From the NCBI RefSeq assembly GCF_008923185.1, contig NZ_WBMT01000010.1, forward strand, positions 295,890 to 359,889: DNA of 64,000 nucleotides, read 5' to 3'. Positions 1 to 11,328 of this stretch are shown piece after piece. The DNA is from Actinomadura rudentiformis (GTDB lineage Bacteria > Actinomycetota > Actinomycetes > Streptosporangiales > Streptosporangiaceae). Each line of letters starts with the position of its first letter. Within the stretch, counting starts at the first letter, position 1. Both the position numbers and the translations under genes were made by a program. The notes beneath the pieces are model-generated. The model was not told the origin of the DNA. It was given only the letters and a program-made list of their open reading frames with translations, and did not search any database.

Positions 1-2
1 TC

Positions 3-143
3 AACGAGGGCGTCGTGCCCGCATGCGCAACCGTCCGCGCCGGAAACATCGCCTTCCAGGCCCGGATACGACTCGACGCTCCGCGGGAGGCCAGCCACTA
101 CCGCCACGGCGGCGTGATGCCGTACGTCCTACGTGCGATGGCC
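3..143 (+). CDS. acnA: Aconitate hydratase C-terminal end (partial, cut by window edge)
   Basis: The frame beginning at base 3 reads like the last ~45 residues of the AcnA/IRP1 family: a short beta segment, then RIRLDAPREASHYRHGGVMP and YVLRAMA, corresponding to the conserved RIDTPxExxYYRHGGIMQYVLR ending of aconitases, which convert citrate to isocitrate in the TCA cycle. The homology stops near base 143, where family members normally end. No stop codon follows there: the frame stays open to a TGA at 657-659, antisense to the methyltransferase. A one-base shift would give a TGA at 158-160, so loss of the native stop or decay of the gene is possible. The rest of the gene lies outside the window. 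Confidence 0.5.
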
Positions 144-191
144 CCAAGGACCGGCGATGAAGCGGGTTTCTCTCGGTGGCCGTCGGCCATG

Positions 192-989
192 TCAGATCTT
201 GCGAGCGGTGACCAGGAGGTACTCCCAGTCCATGCCCTCCTCGCCCAGGTGGCTGCGGGCCAGCGCGGCCAGGGCCTCGTCCAGCTCGGCGACGCGTTCG
301 GGGGCGTCGGCGATGTTCCTGTACACGGCGATGGTCGGGCCGTAGAACGCCTTGAAGTAGTCCCGGAACTCCTCCGGCGTCTTGAAGCGGTCGATGCGCA
401 CGGTCCGGTGGGTGGCGGTGAAGTCTTCCACCCGGTCGCCGAACAGCGCCTTGACGTGGTCGGGGTCACCCCATCGCGGAGGCGGCTGAGCTCCTGGCGG
501 GGGCGGCGGCGCGTACGGCTTCATCGTGGCGAACATCTGCCCGATGAACCCTTCGGGCGTCCAGTTCAGCAGCGCGATGGTGCCGCCGGAACGGGTGACG
601 CGGACCAGCTCGTCGGCGGCGGCCTGGTGATTCGGTGCGAACATGACGCCGACACATGACATGACGACGTCGAACTCCGCGTCCTTGAACGGCATCGCCT
701 CGGCGTCGGCGACCTCCCAGTTCAGATGCGCGCCGCGTTGAGCCGCGACCGCCTGCCCGGCTTTCAGAAGTTCCGGCGTCAGGTCGCTGGCGACGACGTC
801 CGCGCCGGTCAGGGCGGCGGGGATGGCGGCGTTGCCCGTACCCGCCGCGACGTCCAGCACCCGCTGTCCCGGCCGTAGATCGCATGCCTCGACCAGACTC
901 GCGCCAAGCTCTGGGATGACCTCCCTTGCGAGTGCGGCGTAGTCCCCCTGCGCCCACATCGCCCGGTGCTTGGCCTTCAGTTCACTCAT
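192..989 (-). CDS. Class I SAM-dependent methyltransferase
   Basis: A 265-residue cytosolic protein of the UbiE/Methyltransf_11 type. Motif I is VLDVAAGTGNAAIP near residue 45, an acidic motif II follows (VVASDLTPELL), and the post-motif region VVMSCVGVMFAPN and VTRSGGTIALLNW are all in order. It should transfer a methyl group from S-adenosylmethionine to an unidentified small molecule. The start ATG at 989 is preceded by GAGGGGG five bases upstream. The gene is divergent from an HxlR regulator 105 bp away, which suggests the regulator controls it. A Pro-rich loop (residues ~163-175) is an unusual insertion. The substrate cannot be told from sequence. Confidence 0.85.
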   Translation of the reverse strand: MSELKAKHRAMWAQGDYAALAREVIPELGASLVEACDLRPGQRVLDVAAGTGNAAIPAALTGADVVASDLTPELLKAGQAVAAQRGAHLNWEVADAEAMPFKDAEFDVVMSCVGVMFAPNHQAAADELVRVTRSGGTIALLNWTPEGFIGQMFATMKPYAPPPPPGAQPPPRWGDPDHVKALFGDRVEDFTATHRTVRIDRFKTPEEFRDYFKAFYGPTIAVYRNIADAPERVAELDEALAALARSHLGEEGMDWEYLLVTARKI

Positions 990-1048
990 GTGCGCCCCCT
1001 CGGTTCCGGCTACGGTCCGAGGCTAAGAATGCGCGGTACGTCTTCTCC

Positions 1049-1065
1049 AGTACAGGATCTGTACT
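1049..1065. promoter_or_regulatory. Inverted repeat, candidate HxlR operator
   Basis: AGTACA - GGATC - TGTACT is a perfect 6-bp inverted repeat with a 5-bp spacer. It lies in the 105-bp space between the divergent methyltransferase and HxlR gene, 29 bp before the HxlR start. HxlR-family dimers commonly bind palindromes containing GTAC-like half-sites. Assignment to this regulator rests on position and is an inference. Confidence 0.45.
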
Positions 1066-1094
1066 AGCCGCCAGGCCGGATCTAGCCTGCATCA

Positions 1095-1787
1095 ATGGGG
1101 TCCTCGTACCACCAGTTCTGTCCCGTGGCCAAGGCCATGGAACTGCTTGACGAGCGCTGGACTCTGCTCGTCATCCGTGAGCTGCTGTCAGGCAGCCGGC
1201 ATTTCAACGAGCTGCGCCGCGGCGTGCCACGCATGTCGCCCACCTTGCTGTCCAAGCGGCTGAACCGGCTCGTTCTGGCGGGCGTCGTGAAGCGCCAGGA
1301 CGAGGGTGACCAGGTGCGTTACCTGCTGACCGAGGCCGGGCTGGAGCTGCGGCCGATCGTGGAGGCGCTCGGCGCCTGGGGCATCCGGTGGATCGGCGAA
1401 CTCGGCGACGAGGACCTCGATCCGACGTTGCTGCTGTGGGACATGCGCCGCAACGTCAACCATGCCGCCACGCCGCCCGGCCGGACGGTGGTCCTGTTCC
1501 GGTTTCCGGATGTGCCCGCGAAGTCCCGGCACTGGTGGCTGGTCATCGCGCAGGGCGAGGCGGACGTGTGCGATTTCGACCCGGGTCACGAGGTCGCGGT
1601 GACGGTGGAGACCAGCCTGCGCAACATGGTCGGGGTCTGGCGCGGTGATCTGCGCTGGGCCGACGCGCTACGCAGAGGTGAGCTGACCGTCCAAGGCCCG
1701 CAAGAACTGCGGCGTATGGTCCCCAGCTGGTTCACCCTGTCGGGGTTCGCCGAGATCCCACGAGCCAAGCTCGGTGGCACGATCTGA
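1095..1787 (+). CDS. HxlR-family winged-helix regulator with C-terminal SCP2-like domain
   Basis: A 230-residue protein. Residues ~5-95 form an HxlR DNA-binding domain: CPVAKAMELLDERWTLLVIR, then NELRRGVPRMSPTLLSKRLN (recognition helix) and a wing ending VRYLLTEAG. The N-terminal Cys matches the redox- or ligand-sensing cysteine found in many HxlR proteins. Residues ~130-225 resemble the SCP2-like sterol-carrier-type domain often fused to actinobacterial HxlR regulators and could bind a small hydrophobic ligand. The ATG start at 1095 has no clear ribosome-binding site, so the transcript may be leaderless. It is probably an autoregulator that also controls the divergent methyltransferase through the palindrome between them. 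Confidence 0.85.
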   Translation: MGSSYHQFCPVAKAMELLDERWTLLVIRELLSGSRHFNELRRGVPRMSPTLLSKRLNRLVLAGVVKRQDEGDQVRYLLTEAGLELRPIVEALGAWGIRWIGELGDEDLDPTLLLWDMRRNVNHAATPPGRTVVLFRFPDVPAKSRHWWLVIAQGEADVCDFDPGHEVAVTVETSLRNMVGVWRGDLRWADALRRGELTVQGPQELRRMVPSWFTLSGFAEIPRAKLGGTI

Positions 1788-1803
1788 ACGGCCGCCACTT
1801 CTG

Positions 1804-2745
1804 TCATGGCAGGCGGAGGGCGGCGAACACCGCGCGATGATCGGTGCCGGGCAGGGAGTGCACGCTGAAGTCCTCCACTGCCATCCGGCGATCTGCGAGA
1901 ACATGGTCGAGTGTCACCCCCGGGACGTTCCACCAGCGCTGGGGCCAGGTCGGTATCAGCGCCTTCCCCCTGGCGTCTGCGGCGTCCCGGTATCCGCTCC
2001 CGAGCAGATCACGCAGGGGACGGTGATCGAGGGTGGAGTTGAAATCACCCGCGAGCACCTTGAGCACGCCGCCCGCTCTCGGCAGGGCCTTGAGGCCGTC
2101 GGCCCAGCACGGCGTATCGTGCACGTCGCTGGGAGAGCAAGGATGTACGGAAACCACCTCGACGCGCTGGCCGCTCGGGTGCTGAAGCGTCGCCCGTGCC
2201 TGCCGGAATCCGCCGATTTCGATCATCGGTAGTTCGGTGAGCGGGTAACGGGCATGGATGCCGGAGCCCGGCAGGTCGAGGGACGATCGGTCGACGACGT
2301 GCGGCAGCAGTGTGCGCAGCCCTGCCCTGTCCAGGTTTCCGGCCGCCTGCGGCGTGATTTCCTGCACCGTCAGCACATCGGGCCGGACGGCGCGTACCAG
2401 CTTCATCACGGCAGTCACATCGGCCTGCCCCACCGCCAGATTGACACTGAGCACCCGCAGCCGCGCTCCGTGGGCGGAAGGGTTGCCGTCGGGGAGGAGC
2501 CTTGGCATGACGACCGAGGCGAACGCGATGGTCGTGACAAATGCCGTCAACGCCACCGCCCGGCGGCGCAGCACGAGCGTGAGGATCAGGGGCAGGACAG
2601 AGGCCGCAGCCACGTAGGGAGTGAAGGCGACGAGCGACACCCAGTGCCAGGTGGGCGTCCAGCCCGAGATCCTCAGGACCGCCCACACGGTGAACGGAAG
2701 CACCAGCAGCCAGAGCAGCGCGTCAATCCACCGTGATCGGATCAT
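1804..2745 (-). CDS. Membrane endonuclease/exonuclease/phosphatase-fold protein, VanJ-like
   Basis: About 313 residues. The first ~95 hold three hydrophobic helices (for example ALLWLLVLPFTVWAVL and ASVLPLILTLVL). An EEP-fold domain follows, with LRVLSVNLAVG, VQEI (metal-binding Glu), LAGDFNSTLDH, TLDHVLAD and GTDHRAVFA, so the metal and catalytic residues are intact. Three N-terminal helices plus an extracytoplasmic EEP domain is the layout of VanJ/StaP-type proteins, which are linked to teicoplanin resistance and lipid-pyrophosphate turnover; this link is inferred from architecture only. The ATG at 2745 was chosen because the helices begin right after it, although the frame stays open further upstream into the UvrA-like gene and no Shine-Dalgarno is visible. 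Confidence 0.8.
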   Translation of the reverse strand: MIRSRWIDALLWLLVLPFTVWAVLRISGWTPTWHWVSLVAFTPYVAAASVLPLILTLVLRRRAVALTAFVTTIAFASVVMPRLLPDGNPSAHGARLRVLSVNLAVGQADVTAVMKLVRAVRPDVLTVQEITPQAAGNLDRAGLRTLLPHVVDRSSLDLPGSGIHARYPLTELPMIEIGGFRQARATLQHPSGQRVEVVSVHPCSPSDVHDTPCWADGLKALPRAGGVLKVLAGDFNSTLDHRPLRDLLGSGYRDAADARGKALIPTWPQRWWNVPGVTLDHVLADRRMAVEDFSVHSLPGTDHRAVFAALRLP

Positions 2746-2818
2746 GGTCCACACGGTAGTCAAACGATCATTGAAGGCTCCTTGAACAACGACGCCGACG
2801 AGTGTCTGTGGGGATTGG

Positions 2819-5197
<2,379 letters not shown>

Positions 5198-5302
5198 CGG
5201 GTCTCCCTCCGTTTCCGTCCGGGTCTCCATCTGTCTCCGTCAGCGCCGCCTCGCTCGATCTAACCAGCATCGGGCGGTACGTCTCGTTCTCCTTCGAGAG
5301 AT

Positions 5303-8300
5303 CTAGCGTCCCGCCGCGATCGCGTCCAGGACGTCGGTGTAGCGGGCGCGGCGGTCGGGACGGGCGCGGCCGGCGGCGTGCTTGAGCGCGGGGACGGCGG
5401 GTTCGCCGATGGCCACGAGACCTTCGGCGGCGGCGCTTCGGACGGGCGGACGTTTGTGGGAGAGCAGGGCGATCAGGCCGGGGATCGCCGGTTCCCAGGC
5501 GGCGTGGCTCAGCGTCTTGATGGCCGAGCGGACGACGTTGGGCTGCGGGTCGCTCAGGAGCCGCGCCGTCTGCTCCAGGTAGGCGGGCCGGTCGAGAACG
5601 GCGCGGGAGACGCGGTGCGCATGCAGCCTGACCCGCGTCTCCGGGTGGGCGATCAGCTTCGCGAGCAGCTCCTGGAGGTCGGGGTCGGTGGTGTGGCGTT
5701 CGGCCAGCCGGGTGAGCGCCCGCCTGACCTCGGCGGGGTTGCCCTCGCGAGCCTGTTGGAACAGGTCTGCCCTGGAGGGTTCAGGCGCCGGAGGCCGGCG
5801 TTCCCGCAGGGAGGAGAGCGCGGCCTCGTCCTCGCGGGCCGCACCGGGGACGCGCAGCGGACCGTCGACCAGGACGAGGTGGCCGGCGAGATCGTCTCGC
5901 CCCTCGCCGCGCAGGCGCTGGACGGTGCGGGTCAGGATGGGGCTACGGGTCAGTGTCCGGCCGGAGATGAGATCCAGGAAGCCCCAGGCGCCCGCGTCCA
6001 GGCGGTCGGAGAGTGCGGCGGCCACGATGTCCGCGGGGACGCGGCGCAGGGCGGAGGCGACCGCGTCGCGGACGGCGGAGTCGCCGTGCTCCCAGGAGGA
6101 GATCAGCTGCGGTAGGAGCCGTTCGACATCGGCCGGGGACCGGGCCACCAGGCGGGCGGTGCGCTCGGGGTTCGCCGCCAGGTCCGCGGCGGTCGCCGTG
6201 GAGAGCACTGAGGCTGACACTGAGACGGGAACGACATCGATCCGGGAGTCCAGGAAGGCGCGCAGGACCGCCCGGCGGACCTCGGGTTCGGGCCAGTCGA
6301 CGAGGACGCGGGCGGCGGTCTCCCGGCGAGCACTGTCGGGATCGTCCAGCATGGCCAGGAGGCGTTCGCGTTGCGCCTGCGAGCGAGGCTGGTCCAGATC
6401 GGCAGGGCGTGGGACGCGGGTCGCCGTTGCGGGGCGGCGGGCCTCCTCGGCGACGGTCCAGGGCGGCGCCCCGAGCGGCTGCAACCCGATCATCTGGTCG
6501 AGGAGGGCGGGCTGGACATCCGGTGAAGCCCTCGGGAAGTCGCTGATCAGCGCGTCGAGGCGGGTGCGGGAGGAGTTCCCGTCGTCGGGCACGCCGGGCG
6601 GTACGCCGAACGCCTCCCGCAGGACCGTCTCCTGCGTCAGCCAGGGGTTGGGGCCGCTGTGCTCCAGCGCGCGTTCCAGGTCGGACCTGGTCAGAACGGC
6701 GTCGCAGCGACGTAGCAGGACGATCGCGGCTCTGCCGAGCGGCATCCGCCGCAGGCGATCGGCCGTCTCCAGCCTCCGGACGGGATCGAACCGGGCGATC
6801 ACCTGGTCGAGCAGGTCCACGAGCACGTCGTCGTCGTGACCGGGCAGCGCGTCGATCAGCGTCCGGGACGCACGGGCGAAGGTCTCGATCTCCGCGTCCG
6901 ACCAGGGCGGAGAGCAGAGCCGGAGCGTGAACCGCAGGACTACCAGGTCACCGTCGGCGAGATCCAGCCAGTTCGCCAGGAAGGGCCGCAGCCGCGGGGA
7001 GAGTGTGTTCGCGGCCACGACACGGCGCGCGATCCCGGCGTCCCAGGGGCCGGAGGTCAGGGCGTCAACGTCCGAGAGCGGCCGAGTGGGCGCGCCCTCC
7101 AGGGGGCGGAGCAGAAGGGTTCGCGTGCGTTCATCCGTGGCGCGGTCCGCGGCGGCGAGGAGGGTGGCGGCGAAGGCGTCGCCGAGGATCGCACGCAGGG
7201 CCTCCGTGAGCGCCTCGCGCAGGCCGGGGTTGTCGTGACGGCCGAGCCAGTCCAGCAGCTTGGGCACCGCCTCGGGTGCGCCGGCACGGGCGAGGGCTGC
7301 GGCCGCCGTCTTCTTGACGTTCATGGTGGGGTGGTCGAGGCAGGCGGCGATCGCGGGCACGGCCCACGACGCGCCGGCCTCCCCCAGCGCGACGAGCGCC
7401 TGCCGCACGGTCTGCGGGTCGTCGGCGGCGGTGAGCGGGATCAGCCTCGCCGACAGCGCCCGCGCGTCCCCGGCGTCGCGCGCGATCAGCGCGATCGTGT
7501 GCTTGCGGACGTGCCGGTCCCGATGCCGCAGGAACGGATGGACCCGCGCCCTGACCCGGCAGGAGGGGATGCGGAGGAGGAGGCTGAGCAGGATCGATTG
7601 TTCCTGCGGCGTGAGCCTGGGACGTTCCAGCAGGTCCAGGGCGATGCCTGCGGCGAGCGCGTTCCCGGCCTCGGTCTCGTCGGCGGCGTCCAGCAGGCTG
7701 CGTGGCCGGATGGCGCCCCGCCGGAAGAGCCGGCCGCCGAGGTCGCGGATCGCGGTCACGGCGTCGTCCGGCACGTGGGGTTCGACGCTCGGCGTGGCGG
7801 AACCAGCGCCCGAACGCCAGGCCTCCGCGAGGTCGGACACGATCCGCAGCAGCAGGTCAGCGATCACCGGGACGGTGCTCGCGTCGCCGTTGCGGGCGAT
7901 CCTGCAGAGCGCCTCGACCGGCTCGCCGGGGTCCAGGGCGGAACGGAGCAGGGCCAGCTCGCGCGGATCCGGGCCGCCCAGGTCGGCGGCGACACGGGGC
8001 GGCAGGTCCCGCGGGTTGAGGCGATCCAGGATCGATCGCCGGTCGGCCGGGTCTTCGCTGAGATGCCAGAGGAGTTCCAGGGCGCGGTGGAGGATCGGGT
8101 TCAGGTGCGGGGCGACGTCGCCGCCGTCCAGCCCGAGTCCCGCGCGCAGCGCCGCGACGGTCCGCGCACCTCCGATGGCCTCCAGCGCGTCGAGCCCCGC
8201 CCGCGGTGCGCGGGGCAGCAGCTCGATGACTGTCTCCTCGGCGGCCTCGTGCCGCAATGCCCGGATCGCCCGCAGAAACGGCGCCGGGTCCTGGGCAGCG

Positions 8301-9403
8301 CGCGCCAGGGCGGTGACGGCGCCCCCCGCCATCGGCTCGCCGGTGCCCTGCGCGTCGAGCGCGACGAGCAGTTCGAGGCGGCGTGGGTCGTCGGCGGTCA
8401 GCTCGCGGACGGCCTCGTGCCGGACCGGGTAGAGGAGGGTGGCGATCTCGTCGGCGGGAGCCGAGTGATCGGCGAGTGCCAGGCCCACGATCGCCGGAAC
8501 GTCCCGTCCGGACGGGAAGTGGCCGCGCCGGTGCAGCCCGCGCAGGCACGTGATGGCGGGTCCGGCGAGCAGCAGCGGGTCCCGGGCGGCGACGCCGAGC
8601 AGATCCGTCACGTCGTCCCGGGTCGCCAGTCCGCCGAGCGCCTCCAGCGCCCGGCGCCGCGGCTCCGGCGGCCACCCGTCGTCGGCGGCGACGTCGCGGA
8701 GCAGGGCCTGGTGCCCGTGCCGGGCCGCGACCTCGATCGCCGCGTCGGCCGGTCCCGTTTCGAGGAGGCGGCGCACCTGCTCGTGCGGAAGCGGATCCAG
8801 GGCCGCCCAGGGCTCGGCGAGTTCGCGCAAGGCGTCAGGGACGTCGACGGCAAGCCCGATGACGAGCGTCCGCGCCCGGCGCGGGGACAGCAGGGCCGCA
8901 TGCAGTGCCTCGCGCGTGACCCGGAAAGCCTCCGCCCGCAGTACGGCGTCAGGACGTCCCGCCAGCTCACGGATGAGAAGCTCGGGGTCGTCCAGGTGGA
9001 CCGCGCCGATCCCGCGCACGGCCTGATAGAGCAGATCCCCGGCCGGTTCTTCCCGTACGGTCTCGGGCCGGTCGGCGATCTCGGCGCTCAGCCACGCGAT
9101 CTGGACGGGGACCGGCAGATCGGCGGCGCGCCAGTCGGGCCAGGACCGGACGTACCGGCGCAGGCGCAGGTAGATGCGCGCCAGCGCGAGCGCCGCCTCA
9201 GCCGACTCGTCCAGGAACGTCGGCAGCGACGAGGCATATGCCGCCGGCTCCGTATCATGACGCGCCCGCTCCGCATGATGGCCGGCCTCAAGGTGTGCGG
9301 CAAGGCGCACAAGCCCGGACCGCCGCACCCGCGCGTCCTCATGCCCGATGAGCACAGCCAGTTCCGCGGCGACGGCGGTGGGACGGGGGTCCGTCGATGT
9401 CAT
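5303..9403 (-). CDS. Giant HEAT-repeat protein
   Basis: About 1,366 residues of Ala/Leu/Arg-rich alpha-helical repeats. Recognisable HEAT units occur at the N-terminus (LIGHEDARVRRSGLVRLAAH), in the middle (HPTMNVKKTAAAALARAGAP) and at the C-terminus (KRPPVRSAAAEGLVAIGEPA). No catalytic motif, signal peptide or membrane helix is visible, so a cytosolic scaffold or binding role is the most that can be said. The start is taken at ATG 9403 (MTSTDPRP), where the helical character begins; an upstream extension of 36 residues (to 9511) is open but unlike the rest. It is divergent from the secreted Asp-box protein. Similar very large HEAT proteins occur in actinomycetes without known function. Confidence 0.75.
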   Translation of the reverse strand: MTSTDPRPTAVAAELAVLIGHEDARVRRSGLVRLAAHLEAGHHAERARHDTEPAAYASSLPTFLDESAEAALALARIYLRLRRYVRSWPDWRAADLPVPVQIAWLSAEIADRPETVREEPAGDLLYQAVRGIGAVHLDDPELLIRELAGRPDAVLRAEAFRVTREALHAALLSPRRARTLVIGLAVDVPDALRELAEPWAALDPLPHEQVRRLLETGPADAAIEVAARHGHQALLRDVAADDGWPPEPRRRALEALGGLATRDDVTDLLGVAARDPLLLAGPAITCLRGLHRRGHFPSGRDVPAIVGLALADHSAPADEIATLLYPVRHEAVRELTADDPRRLELLVALDAQGTGEPMAGGAVTALARAAQDPAPFLRAIRALRHEAAEETVIELLPRAPRAGLDALEAIGGARTVAALRAGLGLDGGDVAPHLNPILHRALELLWHLSEDPADRRSILDRLNPRDLPPRVAADLGGPDPRELALLRSALDPGEPVEALCRIARNGDASTVPVIADLLLRIVSDLAEAWRSGAGSATPSVEPHVPDDAVTAIRDLGGRLFRRGAIRPRSLLDAADETEAGNALAAGIALDLLERPRLTPQEQSILLSLLLRIPSCRVRARVHPFLRHRDRHVRKHTIALIARDAGDARALSARLIPLTAADDPQTVRQALVALGEAGASWAVPAIAACLDHPTMNVKKTAAAALARAGAPEAVPKLLDWLGRHDNPGLREALTEALRAILGDAFAATLLAAADRATDERTRTLLLRPLEGAPTRPLSDVDALTSGPWDAGIARRVVAANTLSPRLRPFLANWLDLADGDLVVLRFTLRLCSPPWSDAEIETFARASRTLIDALPGHDDDVLVDLLDQVIARFDPVRRLETADRLRRMPLGRAAIVLLRRCDAVLTRSDLERALEHSGPNPWLTQETVLREAFGVPPGVPDDGNSSRTRLDALISDFPRASPDVQPALLDQMIGLQPLGAPPWTVAEEARRPATATRVPRPADLDQPRSQAQRERLLAMLDDPDSARRETAARVLVDWPEPEVRRAVLRAFLDSRIDVVPVSVSASVLSTATAADLAANPERTARLVARSPADVERLLPQLISSWEHGDSAVRDAVASALRRVPADIVAAALSDRLDAGAWGFLDLISGRTLTRSPILTRTVQRLRGEGRDDLAGHLVLVDGPLRVPGAAREDEAALSSLRERRPPAPEPSRADLFQQAREGNPAEVRRALTRLAERHTTDPDLQELLAKLIAHPETRVRLHAHRVSRAVLDRPAYLEQTARLLSDPQPNVVRSAIKTLSHAAWEPAIPGLIALLSHKRPPVRSAAAEGLVAIGEPAVPALKHAAGRARPDRRARYTDVLDAIAAGR

Positions 9404-9441
9404 GGCAACCGATCCTAGGATCGGCACGATCCGGACACCCC

Positions 9442-9471
9442 TTGATATATGCCGCGTTGATATACGCCGCG
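9442..9471. repeat. 15-bp direct tandem repeat (2 copies)
   Basis: TTGATATATGCCGCG is followed immediately by TTGATATACGCCGCG, differing at one base. It lies between the divergent HEAT-repeat gene and Asp-box gene. The A/T-rich TTGATATA cores stand out from the G+C-rich surroundings and could belong to a promoter or a regulator site. Confidence 0.8.
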
Positions 9472-9620
9472 CACCGGCAGGGTGTGGCACCTCCACGCCG
9501 CGGTCGGTCACCTCGATGTCCGTTACCGGACGTTGACAGGTCTCTTCGGCGGGCGGACGTTGGGCTCGCTCCCGGCTTCAAGGTCGAACTCGACTGCATC
9601 CAGTGTCCGAGGAGGCATGA

Positions 9621-11192
9621 ATGCGCAGATCCGCGATGGCACTGACGGGAGCGCTGGCCCTGGTGGTCTCTCCGGCGATCAGTGCGGCAGCCGACCCCGT
9701 CACCGCCCGGTCCCCCGTCCAGGTCAGTCCGGAGGGCAGCCCGTTCCCCGGTGCCGGGCCCAAGGGCGCGCCCTGCAACGGCGTGCCGGCCGGCGCCCAG
9801 ACGGGCACCAACTATCCCGGTACCGAGGTCGAACCGTGGGTGTCGGTGAACCCGAGGCTGAAGTCCAACCTGATCGGGGGCTGGCAGCAGGACCGCTGGT
9901 CCAACGGCGGTGCCAACGCCAACCTCGCCGCCTTCTCCCTCGACGGCGGGCGGTCCTGGCGGCTGTCGGCGGTCCAGCCCCGGCACGCGCGCTGCACGGG
10001 CGGCACCGCGGCCAACAAGGGCGACTACGAGCGGGCGACCGATCCGTGGACTTCGATCTCCCCCAACGGCAACGCCTACTTCATGAGCCTCGCGCTCGAC
10101 ATCGCGCAGGACGCGAACCATGCCATGCTGGTCAGCAGGTCCACCGACGGCGGCCGGACGTGGGGCCCCACGACGGAGCTGCGCCGCGACACCTCTCCCA
10201 ACATCCTCAATGACAAGAACAGCCTGACGGCCGATCGCTTCGACTCCCGTTTCGCCTACGCAATCTGGGATCGGCTGGAGATCCCCGACGCGCAGGCCGC
10301 CGCCGCGGCCAAGACGACCGGCGGGCGCGGCGTTCTCAGCCGGCGCCTGAACTCCCTCCGCTCGGCCGGTCCGGGTGCCCCCACCGAGTTCCGCGGTCCG
10401 ACCTGGTTCGCACGGACCGTCGACGGCGGCCGGACGTGGCAGCGCGCACGGCCGATCTTCGATCCGGGCGCGGGCAACCAGACGATCGGCAACCAGATCG
10501 TGCAGACCGGCGACCGCGCGCTGGTCAACGGTTTCGACCTGATCTTCGACGCGGACCAGCAGGTGAGCGACTTCAACATCGCCGCACAGCGCTCCACCGA
10601 CCGCGGCGCGTCCTGGGGCCGCCCGGTGATCGTGGACAGGCATCGGTTCGCCGGCGTGACCGACCCGACGACCGGGGCACCGGTCCGTACGGGCGACATC
10701 CTTCCCTCGATCGCCGCCGACCCGCGCCCGGGGAGCAAGACCGTTTACATGGTCTGGCAGGACGCCCGCTCGACGGGCGGCGCCCGTGACCAGATCGCGC
10801 TGGCCAAGTCGACCGACGGTGGCCGGACCTGGCGGAACGTGTCGTACGCCATCAACAAGGTGACCTCGACGCAGGCCTTCACCGCAGCGATCGCCGTGCT
10901 GCCCGACGGCACGGTCGGCGTGCTTCACTACGACTTCCGCAACGACGATTCCGGAGCGCCGCTGACGACCAGCACCCTGCTGCTGCACTCGCACGACGGC
11001 GGCCGGACCTTCAGCGAGACGAAGATCGGCTCCGACTTCGACATGTCCGGCGCCGCCGTGGCCGGGGGCTTCTTCGTCGGCGACTACATCGGACTGGGCA
11101 CCGGCCCCGGCCGGTTCCACCCGTTCTACGGCGTGGCCACCGGCACTCCCGCCGCACCCGCCGGAAGCATCTTCGCCACCACCGCCCGGTGA
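9621..11192 (+). CDS. Secreted Asp-box (BNR) beta-propeller protein, exo-alpha-sialidase-like
   Basis: 523 residues beginning with a Sec signal peptide (MRRSAMALTGALALVVSP, cleavage near AISAAADP). The remainder contains at least six Asp-box motifs: SLDGGRSW, STDGGRTW, TVDGGRTW, STDRGASW, STDGGRTW and SHDGGRTF, spaced as in six-bladed sialidase propellers. Asp boxes are structural, and the sialidase catalytic Arg triad cannot be assigned with confidence, so enzymatic activity is uncertain. The protein should be exported and may act on extracellular glycans or serve as a binding protein. It is followed by a perfect hairpin terminator at 11205-11242, so it appears monocistronic. Confidence 0.8.
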   Translation: MRRSAMALTGALALVVSPAISAAADPVTARSPVQVSPEGSPFPGAGPKGAPCNGVPAGAQTGTNYPGTEVEPWVSVNPRLKSNLIGGWQQDRWSNGGANANLAAFSLDGGRSWRLSAVQPRHARCTGGTAANKGDYERATDPWTSISPNGNAYFMSLALDIAQDANHAMLVSRSTDGGRTWGPTTELRRDTSPNILNDKNSLTADRFDSRFAYAIWDRLEIPDAQAAAAAKTTGGRGVLSRRLNSLRSAGPGAPTEFRGPTWFARTVDGGRTWQRARPIFDPGAGNQTIGNQIVQTGDRALVNGFDLIFDADQQVSDFNIAAQRSTDRGASWGRPVIVDRHRFAGVTDPTTGAPVRTGDILPSIAADPRPGSKTVYMVWQDARSTGGARDQIALAKSTDGGRTWRNVSYAINKVTSTQAFTAAIAVLPDGTVGVLHYDFRNDDSGAPLTTSTLLLHSHDGGRTFSETKIGSDFDMSGAAVAGGFFVGDYIGLGTGPGRFHPFYGVATGTPAAPAGSIFATTAR

Positions 11193-11204
11193 CCGCCGCC
11201 CTAC

Positions 11205-11242
11205 GGATCCGCCCAGTGGCTCGGCAGCCACTGGGCGGATCC
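11205..11242 (+). terminator. Perfect 17-bp stem hairpin terminator
   Basis: Arms GGATCCGCCCAGTGGCT and AGCCACTGGGCGGATCC are fully complementary around a CGGC tetraloop, starting 12 bp after the stop codon of the Asp-box gene. There is no U-tract, which is normal for actinobacterial terminators. Nothing else is recognisable in 11243-11328. Confidence 0.8.
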
Positions 11243-11328
11243 ACGGGCCCCGGGTTGGCCAGATCCTTACAGATATTGGCAATCAGGCCACTTCCGGCGC
11301 CGCCGCCCGAACGGACAGGCTGATCGTC

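Noticed and set aside
6836..9418. 860-residue open frame on the plus strand
   Set aside because: Antisense of the HEAT-repeat gene; Arg/Gly/Gln-rich with no domain; arises from G+C-rich codon usage.
9339..11282. 647-residue minus-strand frame
   Set aside because: Shadow of the secreted Asp-box gene, which has a signal peptide and six Asp boxes on the plus strand.
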